NCBI GenBank assembly: GCA_000320545.1 | Contig: ADNK01001385.1 | Coordinates: 5,001 to 69,000 of the forward strand | Source: Bigelowiella natans CCMP2755 | Taxonomy: Eukaryota > Cercozoa > Chlorarachniophyceae | Length of the DNA: 64,000 nucleotides | Reading direction: 5' to 3' | Part shown: positions 23,700-33,677 of the stretch, one piece after another | Numbering within the stretch: the first letter of the stretch is position 1 | Layout of the letters: each line of letters starts with the position of its first letter | Program-made: the position numbers and the translations under genes | The notes under the pieces: model-generated | What the model was told of the DNA's origin: nothing | The model's input: the letters and a program-made list of their open reading frames with translations, nothing else | The model's database searches: none

Positions 23700-23820
23700 A
23701 CAAATCTTTTCAATGGTCATTCAATGTGCAGCTGGGCTGCGGTGCAGCGCTTGCATTGCATCTGTTTGTCTCTTCCATTGTTGCACGTGTTTCACGTATT
23801 TGAAAGCATCTGGTTGCATG
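23700..23820 (-). mobile_element. Probable retroelement 3' remnant
   Basis: The minus strand resembles the tail of the 43.8-kb remnant: both share ttttcaatggtcat at the end and a gtttca.g.atttgaaagcat-like block about 100 bp inward. Similarity is about two thirds by eye and frames are broken. Confidence 0.4.
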
Positions 23821-23895
23821 CGGTGTCTGCCTCCTCACATTGTCCTCCGGATGGCACGAATTTGCCAAGATTGCCGACCCCACAAGTGATGCATT
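23800..23895 (-). repeat. Dispersed repeat, copy of 29680-29770
   Basis: Read on the minus strand it matches 29680-29770. Both encode GSAIL, then PEDNVRRQ, then PHA, with about 80 percent base agreement by eye. Confidence 0.7.
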
Positions 23896-24134
23896 GTGCA
23901 TCGCATGTCCATCACAATGGCATGCATCCATGTGATTGCAATGCTTGGCAATTTCAATCTGATGCCAGTGATTTGAGATGATGGAAGGACCCAAGGTTTT
24001 TGAGCTGAACAGCTCTTGTCAAATCATCAGACCATTCTGTCTTCAAAGGCAGAGAAAGCAGAAGATTTGGTCACTTCATGATGCACGCATGTCCAGATGT
24101 GCACACGTGTGTGTGCACGTGCACGTGCAGTGTG

Positions 24135-24136
<2 letters not shown>

Positions 24137-24178
<42 letters not shown>
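24137..24178. repeat. (GT)n microsatellite
   Basis: About 20 GT units. Confidence 0.9.
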
Positions 24179-24179
<1 letters not shown>

Positions 24180-24675
24180 CGGCAACGGACGTGTGCCAGA
24201 CGAAGAAGTGCACAATTGGAGCAGTTTTGGTTTTCGTGTTGAAGGTCAAAACTTGACGCAAAAATCCTGAACAAAGCATCTCTGTTGCGCCGTTTCATCT
24301 GCAGCTCAATTGCAGACGACCTGCTAGGTGATGAACTTCCCACTGTTCGAATGACAAGAGAAGCACTGAAAAAAAATCTCAAAAAGCACCACGAAATTCC
24401 ATGGCAGAGGCAAGGTGACCACAATTGCACGTGAAACCGGGATTCCACCTGCCGCCACAACACAGCTCAAGAACCCATCGCCTTCTCCTCTTCTCTCTCC
24501 CCCCCTCCTCCATTTCCTCTCATCCGGCGTCGTGAAAGGGCTGTGCACGGTGAGCTGCGTCCGTGGCAACCACAGGCATTGAGCTGTCAAGGTCAGCTGT
24601 GAAACGTTCACATTGAAACAGTGCAAGTTGGCAACATTGAGAAAGAGAGAGAGAGAAGACAGAGAGAAGACAGGG

Positions 24676-24676
<1 letters not shown>

Positions 24677-24742
<66 letters not shown>

Positions 24743-24745
24743 TGA
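24677..24745. repeat. (GA)n microsatellite
   Basis: Slightly interrupted GA tract of roughly 70 bp; it creates long spurious open frames on both strands. Confidence 0.9.
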
Positions 24746-24881
24746 GAAAGGAGAGAGGGAAGACGCAGAGAGAAGACAGAGATGCATGAACGCACACACC
24801 TGCAGCACCTCGGACGTCGTGCCCAATCGACTGCACGTGCGAAGTGCAATGATTCTTCTTTTTGAGCCCTGAACCTTTTTC

Positions 24882-25300
24882 TCAGATCGATGTGCCATCG
24901 ACTGCGAAATGTCGATGCAAAAGTTTTGACCTCGCATCCGATTTTGCATCATTGTCTGCAACCCCTCGGTTCACCTTGGCTTTGAGGTCCAATGCTGCAG
25001 TTGCTGCCTCCCTGGCCGACAGCACTTTGCTGTGTTGATGTCGACTCATGCAACAGGTGTGCCTTGCAAACTTGTCAATGCGAAAATCCCCAGACTTGTG
25101 GAGTTCAGCAGCGAGCCGAAAATTGCAACCCTTCACTTTGCATTCCAACTGGCATCGTGTGGGACCACTGCTGCACGTCCGAGTTCCGCGTTTCACTTTC
25201 AGCTTGAAAAGTGGTCATCTTCACCTTCCGTGGATCCATGTTCTCAAAATGCGTCCAGTTGGCCAATCCGTGCTTTGCCTCAGGAGGCAAAGACACGCCC
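24882..25300 (-). mobile_element. MULE-like transposase N-terminal fragment
   Basis: The minus strand encodes a MuDR/MULE-type zinc-binding segment: CKVKGCNFRLAAEL, then FRIDKFARHTC, giving the C-x4-C ... H-x-C spacing of that domain. The frame ends at 24882 without a DDE catalytic core or SWIM finger. Upstream sequence to about 25300 seems to belong to it in another frame. It looks like a decayed fragment. Confidence 0.5.
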
Positions 25301-25327
25301 TCTCTCATCGGGACCCTCCACCAGGGG

Positions 25328-25365
25328 ACAATGAACAATGAACAATGAACAATGAACAATGAACA
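25328..25365. repeat. 7-bp satellite (AACAATG)n
   Basis: Five tandem copies of AACAATG, perfect by eye. Confidence 0.9.
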
Positions 25366-25806
25366 AAGCATTGATCAAATTCACATGCGCCAGAGCCACA
25401 TGGGAGACAGGCGTGTGTGCGCAACAGAGTCTCAACAAAAATCATTGCAAGGACTTGTCAGCATCCTGTTGGGGAGATCAAGCTTTTTGCGGGATGGAGC
25501 ACCGGAGAGGCATGGAAAGGAGGGAAGTGCAGATTCCGAATCTTTTTTTCTGAATGCATTGTTTTCTTTTGCTGCGACAACCTGGTCATCTCTAAAAATT
25601 GGGGATGAATCCCCGATGCATCATAACTTTTATTCATGTTCTTTTGAAAAAAACACAAATGAATTGAATCACACATCCATCAACATGTCAATGGGTATCT
25701 CTAAGTTATTATCTAAAAAACAATTTCTGTGTCGCAGATACATGTAAGTCTTTTTAACCTTAAAAGTATCGGGGATCCCCAATAATAATGACCCCAGTTT
25801 TGACAG

Positions 25807-28800
25807 ATGTCGTCGTCTGGCACCTCGACGAGCAACACCTTCAAAGCAATGCACAGCAACGACCTTCCCTGTCTCAAACGTTTGATTGAGGGAAACGCAA
25901 ACATTGAGGAGCGCGACCGTTTCGGTGGGTAGCAGCGGCAGTGTCAACATTGTCGCAGCGGCAGTGGTTGGGAGGGTTGAGTGATTGATAGCAAATGTAG
26001 TGTTGGGTTTTAGGTGTTAGGTTTACACATTTACTAAAATAGTACCAGCATTAGAAGCAGGATTAGTAGCAAGTAGTGAGTAGCAAGTAGCAAGTAGTAG
26101 CTAGCAAAAGCTAGCTAGTAGTAGAAAGCAGTAGTGACAATGGGCTTGGTGACACTGATAGTAGAAGAACAAGTAGTGAGAAAGAGTAATGAATAAAGCA
26201 TTGCTCAGTAACATTTCCATGGAAGTGGGTAATGATTAGCCACGGGGAAGAAACGTCCAGCGTTTGAAATTAGATATGTTTCAAGACATTTGTTCACAAC
26301 ATGAATGCACATATTATGAGTGTTGGAATTTGATACATTATTGTTTTCTCACGACTATATAAAACGAGTAGCTTTGCATAGATACGGATGTAAGTTGTGA
26401 TATAATAAGTCATAAACACCTCCAAATCTATTATCATTATTTCGAACATGGCATTCATAAATTTGAATATGTAAGGATATAGTGGTTTGTTATTAGGTAA
26501 AACTCCGTTGATCGTGGGTTCCCGTGAGGGTCATTTGGAGATCGTAAAGTACCTGGTTGACATGAAGGCAAACATTGAGGCGAAAGACAAATATGGTGGG
26601 ATCTGATGCTAACAGGGAGGCTGGAGTAGTAATAGATATTACATAATTCGACAATATATTAGGTGATACTCCGTTGATTTGGGGTTCCCATGAGGGTCAT
26701 TTGAAGATCGTAAAGTACCTGGTTGACATGAAGGCAAACATTGAGGTGAAAGGCCGAAACGGTGGGTTCTGATGCTAGCAGAGAGGCAGGAGTTGCAAAA
26801 GATGTTATATAGTTTAACATGATTGCATAACAATATATTAGGTGATACACCGTTGATCGTGGGTTCCCGTAAGGGTCATTTGGAGATCGTAAAGTACCTG
26901 GTTGACATGAAGGCAAACATTGAGGCGAAAGACGAAGACGGTGAGTACTAATACAATCAGTGAGGTAGTAGTTGTAAAAGATGTTACATAATTGATATAA
27001 TTACATAACAATATATTAGATATTCCTCCGTTAATAAGGGGTTCCTATTGGGGTCATTTGGAGATCGTAAAGTACCTGGTTGACATGAAGGCAAACATTG
27101 AGGCGAAAGGCCGAAACGGTGGGTTCTGATGCTAGCAGAGAGGCAGGAGTTGCAAAAGATGTTATATAGTTTAATATGACTGCATAACAATATATTAGGT
27201 GATACACCGTTGATCGTGGGTTCCCGTGAGGGTCATTTGGAGATCGTAAAGTACCTGGTTGACATGAAGGCAAACATTGAGGCGAAAGATCGAGACGGTG
27301 GGATCTGGTGCTAACAGTGAGGCAGGAGTTGTAAAAGATGTTACATTATTTGATAAGATTGCATAACAATATATAAGGAGATACTCCGTTGATTTGGAGT
27401 TCCCGTGAGGGTCATTTGGAGATCGTAAAGTACCTGGTTTACATGAAGGCAAACATTGAGGCGAGAGGCCGAAACGGTGGGTTCTGATGCTAACAGTGAA
27501 GCAGGAGTTGTAATAGATATTGCATAATTGATATAATTGCATGACAATATATTAGGTAATACTGCCTTGATTTGGGGTTCCCGTGAGGGTCATTTGGAGA
27601 TCGTAAAGTACCTGGTTGACATGAAGGCAAACATTGAGGCGAAAAACGAATACTGTGGGTACTAATACAATTAGTGAGACAGGAGTTGTAAAAGATATTA
27701 CATAATTAGATATGATTGCATAACAATATATTAGGTAATACAGCGTTGGTTTTGAGTTCCTGTGAGTGTCATTTGGAGATCGTAAAGTACCTGGTTTACA
27801 TGAAGGCAAATATTGAGGCGGTGCGCGAAAACGGTTGGTTTTGATGCTAACAGTGAGGCAGGAGTTGCAAAAGATGTTACATAATTTGAAATAATTACAT
27901 AACAATATATTCGAACAAACAGGGTTGATTTATGGTTCCCGTGAGGGTCATTTGGAGATCGTAAAGTACCTGGTTGACATGAAGGCAAACATTGAGGCGA
28001 AAGATCAAGACGGTGCGATCTGATGCTAACAGTGAGGCAGGAGTTGTGAAAGGTATTACATAATTTGATATGATTGCATCAATATCTTAGGAAGTACACC
28101 TTTGAGTGAGGGTTCCATTAACGATCATTTGGAGATCGTAAAATACCTCGTTAACATGAAGGCAAACATTGAGGCGAAAGGCAAATATGGTGGGTTCTGA
28201 TGCTAACACTGAGGCAGGAGTTGCAAAAGATATTACGTAATATGATATGATTACATAACAATATATCAGGTGATACACCGTTGATTTTGGGTTCCCGTGA
28301 GGGTCATTTGGAGATCGTAAAATACCTGGTTGACATGAAGGCAAACATTGAGGCGAAAGATCGAGACGGTGGGTTCTCATGCTAACAGTGAGGCAGGAGT
28401 TGTAAAAGATGTTACATTATTTGATAAGATTGCATAACAATATATAAGGAGATACTCCGTTGATCGTGGGTTCCCGTGAGGGTCATTTGGAGATCGTAAA
28501 GTACCTGGTTGACATGAAGGCAAACATTGAGGCGAAAGATCGAAACGGTGGGTACTAATACAATTAGTGAGGCAGGAGTTGTAAAAGATATTACATAATT
28601 AGATATGATTGCATAACAATATATCAGGTGATACACCGTTGATTTGGACTTCCAAGAAGTATAATTTGGAGATCGTAAAATACCTGGTTGACATGAAGGC
28701 AAACATTGAGGCGAAAGACGAAGACGGTGGGTTCTCATGCTAACAGTGAGGCAGGAGTTGTAAAAGATATTACGTAATTTGATATGATTATATGACAATA

Positions 28801-29630
28801 TATTAGGTAATACTGCGTTGATTTGGGGTTCACATGAGGGTCATTTGGAGATCGTGAAGTACCTGGTTGACATGAAGGCAAACATTGAGGCGGAAGGCTA
28901 TTGGGGTGGGCTCTGACGCTAACAGTGAGGCAGGAGTTGTAAAAGAAAATAAGTGATATGATATGATTACATAACTACGTATTAGGTAACACTGCGTTGA
29001 TTGTGGGTTCCGAAAGGGGTTATTTGGAGATCGTTAAGTACCTGGTTGACATCAAGGCAAACATTGAGGCGAAAGGCAAATGTGGTGGTTTCTGATGCTA
29101 ACACTGAGGCAGGAGTTGCAAAAGATGTTGCGCAATGTGATGTGATTACATAACAACACATTAGGTGATACACCGTTGATTTGGGCTTCCAAGAAGTGTA
29201 ATTTGGAGATCGTAAAATATCTGGTTGACATGAAGGCAAACATTGAGGCGAAAGATCAAGACGGTGCGATCTGATGTTAACAGTGAGGCAGGAGTTGTGA
29301 AAGATGTCATGTGATTTGATGTGATTACATGACAATGTGTCAGGCAAAACTGCGTTGATTTGGGGTTCACATGAGGGTCATTTGGAGATCGTGAAGTGCC
29401 TGGTTGACATGAAGGCAAACATTGAGGTGGAAGACAGAAATGGGGACACTCCCCATGATTTGGCAAAACATCACGAGCTCAAATCCTTCATCAACCAACA
29501 TTGCATTGATCGACGGGTTCAAGTGTTCAACAGAGACTTGAGGGATTTGCACTTCTTGAGCACGGAATTGAAGAGAGGGCTGGGGGCGGAAGTGGTCGCC
29601 ACGAATTCGAAAAAGTGGACGCACACGTGA
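25807..29630 (+). CDS. Ankyrin-repeat protein built from 99-nt one-repeat exons
   Basis: Exon 1 (25807-25924) starts at ATG right after an AG and encodes a capping helix pair (LPCLKRLIEGNANIEERDRFG). Sixteen internal exons follow, each 99 nt, each in phase 1-1, each one 33-aa ankyrin repeat of the type TPLI.GS.EGHLEIVKYLVDMKANIEAK. They start at 26497, 26663, 26842, 27020, 27199, 27378, 27556, 27735, 27914, 28091, 28270, 28449, 28628, 28807, 28986 and 29165. The last exon (29344-29630) carries one more repeat, a capping repeat (TPHDLAKHHELKSFI) and a 50-aa basic tail. Total about 662 aa if all exons are used. Ankyrin stacks bind other proteins; the partner is unknown. Repeat 27914 lacks a normal acceptor. 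No enzymatic domain or membrane helix. Confidence 0.85.
26497..29442 (+). repeat. Tandem array of exon-plus-intron units, 179-bp period
   Basis: Seventeen copies of one unit: a 99-nt exon plus a short intron with shared words such as gctaacagtgaggcaggagt and acaatatattag. Exon-to-exon spacing is 166 for the first step, then 177-179, with thirteen of the other fifteen steps exactly 179 or 178. Introns are as alike as exons, which points to recent amplification or gene conversion. Confidence 0.95.
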
Positions 29631-30318
29631 GCAGATGCGCACCATCTCATGGATGCGTGCCATTTCATGGATGCGTGTCATTTGTGGGGTCTGCAATCTT
29701 GGGAAATCTGTGTTGTCCCGAGGACAACGTGAGGAGGCAAATGCCGCATGCAATGCATGTGGTGTCGCAAAAGACACCTGCTGCATCAACGAATTCTCCA
29801 GCAGCTGCAGATGAAGATGACAGACTGATGTAGCATTACACTAACATGCCAGTCGGATGCCCTGCATATTATGATGTTTGCCATCTGAGCACAGAGATAC
29901 AAAGATATATTTTGATATCATTGTCTCTATATCTGCATGGCGGCCTTTAATATGTCACACGCATGATAACTCGGCGGCTCCTCAGCTTTTCAGAATGTAG
30001 ATTCTCAGGCTGGCAATCGATTCGGCTAGCGTGTGATGTGCATACAAACTTGGCCATATTCCAAGGCATCAGCGTAACATGCATGATATGTACGATACAC
30101 AATACCAAGAGCGCTCAAATGTTAAGTTTTAACCGAAACATTGAGTTCCGTGTTGTGTATTTGCTAGGCCGCTTCTTATTTGCACAAGAGTCGAATTTAG
30201 GTTCCAAAACGTTCCTCACTGATATGATCATGTTAAAACGAATCAACCTGCATGACAAGTGTCTATTCTCTCATTCAGCATTTTTAGCCGTTGTTGACAC
30301 TTAATGTGTGCTATCTCT
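29631..30318. other. 3' flank of the ankyrin gene
   Basis: Holds the dispersed repeat at 29680-29770; nothing else supportable. Confidence 0.4.
29680..29770 (+). repeat. Dispersed repeat (GSAIL..PEDNVRRQ)
   Basis: Begins about 50 bp after the ankyrin stop codon. Matches 23800-23895 on the opposite strand, about 80 percent by eye, in a conserved reading frame. Preceded by short repeats of tggatgcgtgccatttca. Confidence 0.7.
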
Positions 30319-30703
30319 TTACCTACTCTCAAAGGGTGCAATGGTTACTACGAAAGATAACACTATAAAATATGTAAATGTCTGTAAGTTTTCTGGAGAT
30401 AGGGCTATGCCAAATATAGCTAGCGAATGGTAGTTGAGTGACTCTAGCACGCTACTTCTCTGCTGTAACATTATTTGTTTGAAACTGTCTCGCATTTCTT
30501 CTCTAATCAACGTAATGGCGTCTTGGTCGCTGACAGGCGAAGACTTTTGTCGCTCCCATTTTACGATTCGCTTTTGATTAGAGTGATAGCTACTTAGGTA
30601 TGTTGATTGCAAAACTAGATAGTTTCCTCAGATATCTCTCGTTTCTTCTTCTTCTTCTTTTCTCCCTTCCTCCCCCCCCCCCCCCCCCTCTCTCTCACTC
30701 CAA

Positions 30704-30745
<42 letters not shown>

Positions 30746-32101
30746 GTGTGTGTGCCTGTGTGTGAGTGTAACACCCCCTCTCGACGGACATACAAGTCTC
30801 AAATTAAAGCTACTTTTACAAATATAGTTGCTGTGAACATCAAGCACATTCGAGAAAACAGCTTGTATGGTACGAGCTGCTGAATCTTCTGCGTGGAGGT
30901 GACGACTTGTGATCCGATAAAGTCCTCCAGCAGGCACATTGCGACAACGCGTACTGTGAGCAGGACATTCTGCAGCCAAACGCCCTCCATTACTCTGTGC
31001 TCGTCAAAATTCCAAAAGAGAATAACACCGAGACGGACGATCGTGCATATATGCGTCAGGTGCAAGAAGGGTCCGAAGAATCGCTGCGGCACCCTCAACT
31101 TTTCACAGACGAAATCGAAGTGTTCACTGAGCTGTCCGATTGTATGTCGCTCATGGCTAACTCTCCACAACCTCACCATTGCTGTCAGATCTACTACCTT
31201 CATCATCATCAACGACAACGACATCCTGGTCATTATCGATCCAAGGAATACCGCATGCGAAATCGTTGACCTGATCTCGAACGTGGAGGCACACGAGTGA
31301 GAACACCACGACGCTTGCGGCAAAGGTGAGGTTGAATAGAAACTCGGCAGTGACATTAAAGTAGTGATGAGCGTGGAGGGCAGAACTTTCGAAATTTGCC
31401 TGGAATATTTGGTAGTACAGCGCAATGGTGTAGCTTAGGTACACTGCCATCAATACGTATATCATCGCAATGGCCTGCCGGTGGCGCATGTACAATCGCT
31501 GGTCGCAGAGCATTGCAAGGATCACCGGGCCCTCTTTGCGAGTGAGGAAGAACACCGCTGTCCAGCAGGAAAGCATCTGAAGTCCACAAAGAGTGATGCT
31601 TTTTCGCACAGACAGATATTCAAGATAAAAGTGCTGCATGTACTCGTATTGGTGTTAATGAAGTGTGGCTCAGGTTCGAACTGAGAACTTGGCAAACCAA
31701 AATATTGTTCGGAAAATTTCTTTTTCATTATTCGATAGGCAATGGCTGACCTTCACCACATACAGAATCTCACTCACTCGGCCCTCCCAAACTGTTGCAC
31801 CCGTGATCGTTGGCCGTCCGTTAGCCCACCAGCGAATATCAAAGCAAATACACACTACATACACACTAACTTGCAGAAGTGCCCACGCAAGTGAGACGTA
31901 AGACGGAATACGTATCCCGCATATGCTCTGAACAGGCCAGAGTCCGAACAATGCGAGCGTGCAGCGTACTGGTATATGCACGCCCAATATCTGTGCCTGC
32001 GTTGGCTCGAAATTTTGAGATCTCTGATGCTCTTTCTTATCGTCAGGCACGGAGCTTCCGTGAGGTTTGTAGATTTGTTTATCGCTAATTTTCCGCAGCA
32101 T
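30319..32101 (-). CDS. Multi-pass membrane protein, possibly gustatory-receptor-like
   Basis: Four-exon model: 31751-32101, 31271-31633, 30848-31197, 30319-30589. The first junction is solid; the second (73-nt intron 31198-31270) and third are the best phase-consistent choices. A cytosolic N-terminus precedes CTLALFGLWPVQSI, then hydrophobic spans near SYVSLAWALLQVSVYVVCICF, LCGLQMLSCWTAVFFL, AIAMIYVLMAVYLSYTIALY, LFNLTFAASVVVFSLVCL, HICTIVRLGVILFW, VWLQNVLLTVRVVAMCLL and a final LQTFTYFIVLSFVV, followed by a very short tail. Seven or so helices, the LFGLWP string near the first helix and a TY-containing last helix recall gustatory-receptor-like proteins (GRL/DUF3537), but none of this is proof. 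Start at 32101 is the first in-frame ATG after a stop. Alternative: an unrelated orphan 7-TM protein. Confidence 0.55.
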
Positions 32102-32292
32102 CTTGTAATCAATTGAGCGGTATCGTTTTCGGCCAGTCGTCGCTGGTAATTTATTTTTCGTAACTGTGAGCAATCATACCAGGACACAGCTTCAAAAGTT
32201 TGTCTACAATAACACCTGAGGTTCCAGAGGAAGAAGTAGATACCTTCTGTCTTGGGTGTCGGCGACGGCTCCCGCCTCCTTTTGCATAAACA

Positions 32293-32334
<42 letters not shown>

Positions 32335-32863
32335 ACAAGGGCGAAGCCATACTGGTTGGACATCTTGCACAAAGAGAAGTTGGCCAAATAGGAGTGAATG
32401 GTATAGATAGCAACCTTTTTCGCTGCTATCATTCTCGTGCCGCAGGCTGCTGTAGTTGCCATGGGACAGGGAACGCAGCTTCGTTTCCCGAGGGGACCTC
32501 ATCAAAGCGCCGATTTACAGCCGGGAGGCGAGCAAGCGCACAGACCCATCGCGTTGAAACGCTTTGAACCGAGACTAGACTGGAGGTGACCCTTTTTTTC
32601 CGTTACCGGAGATGTACTCGAAGATACGATCGGCAGGCGCACTCGGTGAATAATTCCGTGTGCCACATCTAGAGAGATATTATTGGCTCTCAGGTGAAAA
32701 GAGGCCTACAAACGGCCTCCCTTTGTCAGATACTTGGGGAGACCTGGCTTGTCGCCAGGGAGGAATGGGTTCCGCTTTCGATTTTATCCCAGTCACTACC
32801 GGAATACTACCGGGATTTTGCGACTCCTCCCGGAACGGAACAACAACGGCGACCGAGATTTGG
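32102..32863. other. Divergent 5' region of the membrane-protein and RidA genes
   Basis: Intergenic, with a (CA)n tract. No independent gene supported. Confidence 0.35.
32291..32331. repeat. (CA)n microsatellite
   Basis: About 20 CA units between the membrane-protein gene and RidA. Confidence 0.9.
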
Positions 32864-33677
32864 ATGATGGCTACTACTGCGCTTGCACGCCGAGCCCTCC
32901 GTGCTGCAAGGCCTGCCCTTCGTGCGTCGGTTCGAGGAATCCATGTAGAAAAAAGGCTAGAGGAACTAGGCTATAAGCTTCCAACGCCACCCAAGTCTCA
33001 AGCGAACTACGTACAATGCAACCAGGTTTGGAAGCTCGAAGGATACCCTTGCGGTGTTCGTGTCCGTTCATTCAACACATGATGGAAAAAGAGAATGAAG
33101 GAGGAGGAGGATGAGGAGGAGGAGGAGGAGGAGGAGAAGACGGACGGACATGATTGATTATAATTTTTATTCGAACCAGGTTGGAAATATTGTGTACCTT
33201 GCTGGGCACCTTCCTGTCCCAGTAAATGGAGAAATTGTCCGTGGCGTCGTTGGGAAAGATCTCGACATTAAAGAAGCTCAACAAGCCGCGCATCTTTGCG
33301 CCCTCAACCTTATTTCTACATTGAAAGCTTACCTCGGTTATAACTCTAGCATTACATTCTCAACTCTGCGCATCACACAGTTATGTTGCCAAAATAGGTG
33401 ATTTGGACCAAGTAAAGAAAATCGTAAAAGTCGTCGGCTTTGTTTCGTCTACAGGTGACTTTACTGAACACCATTTGGTTGTCAATGGGTTTTCTGATAC
33501 AATGGGCGAGGTAAGACTTCACAAAAATACCCATTTACTCTCGTGCGAACATTCATTCCGATGTATTTTAAGGTTTTCGAAGAAAAGGGAAGGCATGCTC
33601 GTTCGGCTGTCGGTCATCATGTTCTTCCGTTGAATGTTCCTGTTGAGATTGAAGCTATTGTGGAAATCGAGAATTGA
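32864..33677 (+). CDS. RidA/YjgF-family enamine/imine deaminase, organelle-targeted
   Basis: Four exons: 32864-33025, 33180-33336, 33398-33510, 33573-33677, giving 178 aa. The first about 30 residues (MMATTALARRALRAARPALR) are arginine/alanine-rich without acidic residues, typical of a mitochondrial presequence. The body has the Rid-family hallmarks: VGNIVYLAGHLP, VGKDLDIKEAQQAA, the SSTGDFTEHHLVVNG segment, and the catalytic-site arginine region GRHARSAVG followed by LPLNVPVEIEAIVEIE. Family members hydrolyse reactive enamine or imine intermediates such as 2-aminoacrylate from PLP enzymes. The variant opening (LEELGYKLPTPPK) matches a Rid subgroup rather than classic RidA, so the exact substrate is uncertain. 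Confidence 0.92.

Larger units (their letters stand above)
23167..25806. other. Repeat-rich intergenic region before the ankyrin gene
   Basis: No intact gene. It contains a CATG/TGCA-rich island (23.2-24.0 kb), a dispersed repeat copy (23800-23895), (GT)n at 24137-24178, (GA)n at 24677-24745, a MULE-like fragment (24.88-25.3 kb) and a 7-bp satellite at 25328-25365. Confidence 0.5.

Noticed and set aside
24071-24961. Long minus-strand ORFs with Thr-His or Ser-Leu runs
   Set aside because: Produced by the (GT)n and (GA)n microsatellites.
26497-29442. Regular 179-bp repeats suggesting a CRISPR array or satellite
   Set aside because: Each unit contains a phase-1 ankyrin exon with splice sites, so this is a coding exon array in a eukaryote.
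26639-29466. Many overlapping minus-strand ORFs with a repeated CLHVNQVLYDLQM-like string
   Set aside because: They are antisense shadows of the ankyrin exons and run through the introns.
31170-31200. A 20-nt intron like those of nucleomorphs
   Set aside because: No other gene in the window has such introns; a 73-nt intron gives the same result.
32874-33071. Minus-strand ORF opposite the RidA first exon
   Set aside because: Shadow of the conserved RidA coding strand.
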